A DNA stretch of 5,877 nt, taken from NCBI GenBank assembly GCA_934630905.1, contig CAKTXN010000105.1, positions 1-5,877 on the forward strand, read 5' to 3'. The notes under the pieces are model-generated. The model saw only the letters and a program-made list of their open reading frames with translations. It made no database searches and had not been told where the DNA came from. The DNA is from an uncultured Eggerthellaceae bacterium. GTDB lineage: Bacteria > Actinomycetota > Coriobacteriia > Coriobacteriales > Eggerthellaceae. This document shows positions 5,235-5,877 of this stretch, in pieces. Made by a program: the position numbers and the translations under genes. Each line of letters begins with the position of its first letter. The first letter of the stretch is position 1.

Positions 5235-5519
5235 ATGATCGGTATCAACGGACTGTTCGACCTCGGATTTCTTTTTGACCCCATGAATCTTCAGAACATC
5301 CTGATATGGTTCATCTTGCTGGGCGTCATCCCCTATGCGATTGCCTATTTCGCCTACAAGAAGGGGTATAGCTTCTGGGTGTTCTTCCTGGTCACCTACA
5401 TCTCTTTCTTCGCAACATTGATTATTGCTATCTATCTTCCCAAGAGGGAGAAGCAGGAAGAGGCGCTTCCCAGCAAGCCTACTCCCAGCGATGAGGCGAA
5501 ACCTTCCGAAGGCTGCTGA
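5235..5519 (+). CDS. Small membrane protein of unknown function, two transmembrane segments
   Basis: The 94-residue product has an amphipathic, Gly/Phe-rich start (about 1-18), a first membrane helix (about 21-41, ILIWFILLGVIPYAIAYFAY), a short positive turn KKGYS, a second membrane helix (about 46-68, FWVFFLVTYISFFATLIIAI), and a charged tail from LPKREK rich in Glu, Lys, Pro and Ser that ends in Cys94. The lone KK turn and KREK tail make topology ambiguous; a tail in the cytosol is most likely because it holds more positive charge next to the membrane. Such helical hairpin proteins of the 'KKGYSFW...LPK' pattern are common and uncharacterised. It follows the CDF gene by 146 bases in the same direction and ends before a strong terminator. 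A link to metal transport is only suggested by position. Confidence 0.8.
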   Translation: MIGINGLFDLGFLFDPMNLQNILIWFILLGVIPYAIAYFAYKKGYSFWVFFLVTYISFFATLIIAIYLPKREKQEEALPSKPTPSDEAKPSEGC

Positions 5520-5596
5520 CGCGCATCCTCCGTGTACGATGCTGAATAGGGTCGTGCGACGGAACAAGAACAAAGCCACAAGAAATCAAAAGTTGC

Positions 5597-5626
5597 AGCC
5601 GCGTCCCACTTGGGACGCGGCTTTTT
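5597..5626 (+). terminator. Very strong intrinsic terminator
   Basis: AGCCGCGTCCC (5597-5607) pairs perfectly with GGGACGCGGCT (5612-5622) around the tetraloop ACTT, and the run of five T residues begins at 5622. The GC-rich stem and T run are textbook for plus-strand termination. It closes the small membrane gene, and probably the CDF transcript too, 77 bases after the stop codon. The reverse orientation lacks a good U tract. Confidence 0.92.
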
Positions 5627-5877
5627 AGGCAAAACGCAATATCCGACTTCACTTTTACCTTGATTTGATTCTGAATGTTCGTAAAATCGGGGTCAGCCCG
5701 CGTTGCTTTGATGCCAAGCCCTAAAAGCAGCCTTTAATTCAGTGATTCAGAACCATGTTGTTAACAAAACAGGGGTTGATTCGAAGTTGATGCAGGTTGG
5801 AAGTGTTAACGTCGGGCAATTTTGACCACTGAAAGTCAATTTAATTTAGCCAATTTAAGCCAAACTAAATTAGCCAC
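5627..5877. other. Non-coding right end with short AT-rich repeats
   Basis: These 251 bases hold no credible reading frame with a ribosome site on either strand, and are more AT-rich than the genes. Visible elements are the palindrome TTGTTAACAA (5758-5767), a second GTTAAC at 5805-5810, TTGAC/GTCAA arms (5822-5826, 5835-5839), and an end cluster. The cluster has TTAGCCA at 5846 and 5870 with TTAAGCCA at 5855, overlaid by an 8-bp inverted pair TAATTTAG (5842-5849) and CTAAATTA (5865-5872). This may be the regulatory region of a gene beyond the window, but its function cannot be told from here. Confidence 0.5.

Noticed and set aside
5121..5579. Minus-strand frame of 152 codons opposite the small membrane gene
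   Set aside because: It runs antisense through the well-supported small gene, and no ribosome site is seen at its start.
5758..5810. TTGTTAACAA palindrome and second GTTAAC as SOS (LexA) or origin sites
   Set aside because: They do not match the CGAACnnnnGTTCG LexA box or the TTATCCACA DnaA box, and only two short copies are present.

Overview
The window looks like a bacterial core-genome segment of roughly 50% GC, most likely from Actinomycetota, possibly class Coriobacteriia. That placement is an inference from the gene order rpsF-ssb-rpsR-rplI-dnaB, the CxxC-type S18 and the Ala/Glu-rich tail of L9. It is not proven by any marker I can check here.

Left two thirds (1-3057, all on the minus strand): a classical ribosomal-protein/replication operon read leftwards. 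A good sigma70-type promoter (3029-3057) drives a short structured leader, then rpsF (bS6), ssb, rpsR (bS18), rplI (bL9), an intergenic hairpin, and dnaB, which is cut off by the left window edge after 415 codons. S6 and S18 are partners in the 30S platform, L9 is a 50S stalk protein, and SSB and DnaB work at the replication fork. The operon therefore couples ribosome supply with replication proteins. The leader can form an 8-bp hairpin whose loop is complementary to the bases at the rpsF Shine-Dalgarno, so it is a candidate autoregulatory element.

Middle (3067-3783): upstream of the operon promoter lies a stretch of six helically spaced CTAyCAAAA-like repeats, then a strong minus-strand terminator and a nested inverted-repeat structure. 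Both belong to the 3' end of a minus-strand gene for a very acidic 155-residue protein of unknown function.

Right third (3784-5877, plus strand): a divergent intergenic region leads to a cation diffusion facilitator transporter of 385 residues. Its transmembrane metal site reads Asn-Asp/Asp-Asp, which suggests Mn(II) export, and it carries a second, degenerate copy of the cytoplasmic domain. It is followed by a 94-residue protein with two membrane segments and a very strong terminator (5597-5626). The last 250 bases have no convincing gene and hold short AT-rich repeats.

I found no mobile element, CRISPR array, tRNA or rRNA, and no clear new multi-gene system. The most interesting items are regulatory: the rpsF leader, the phased repeats, and the structured 3' region of the acidic-protein gene.
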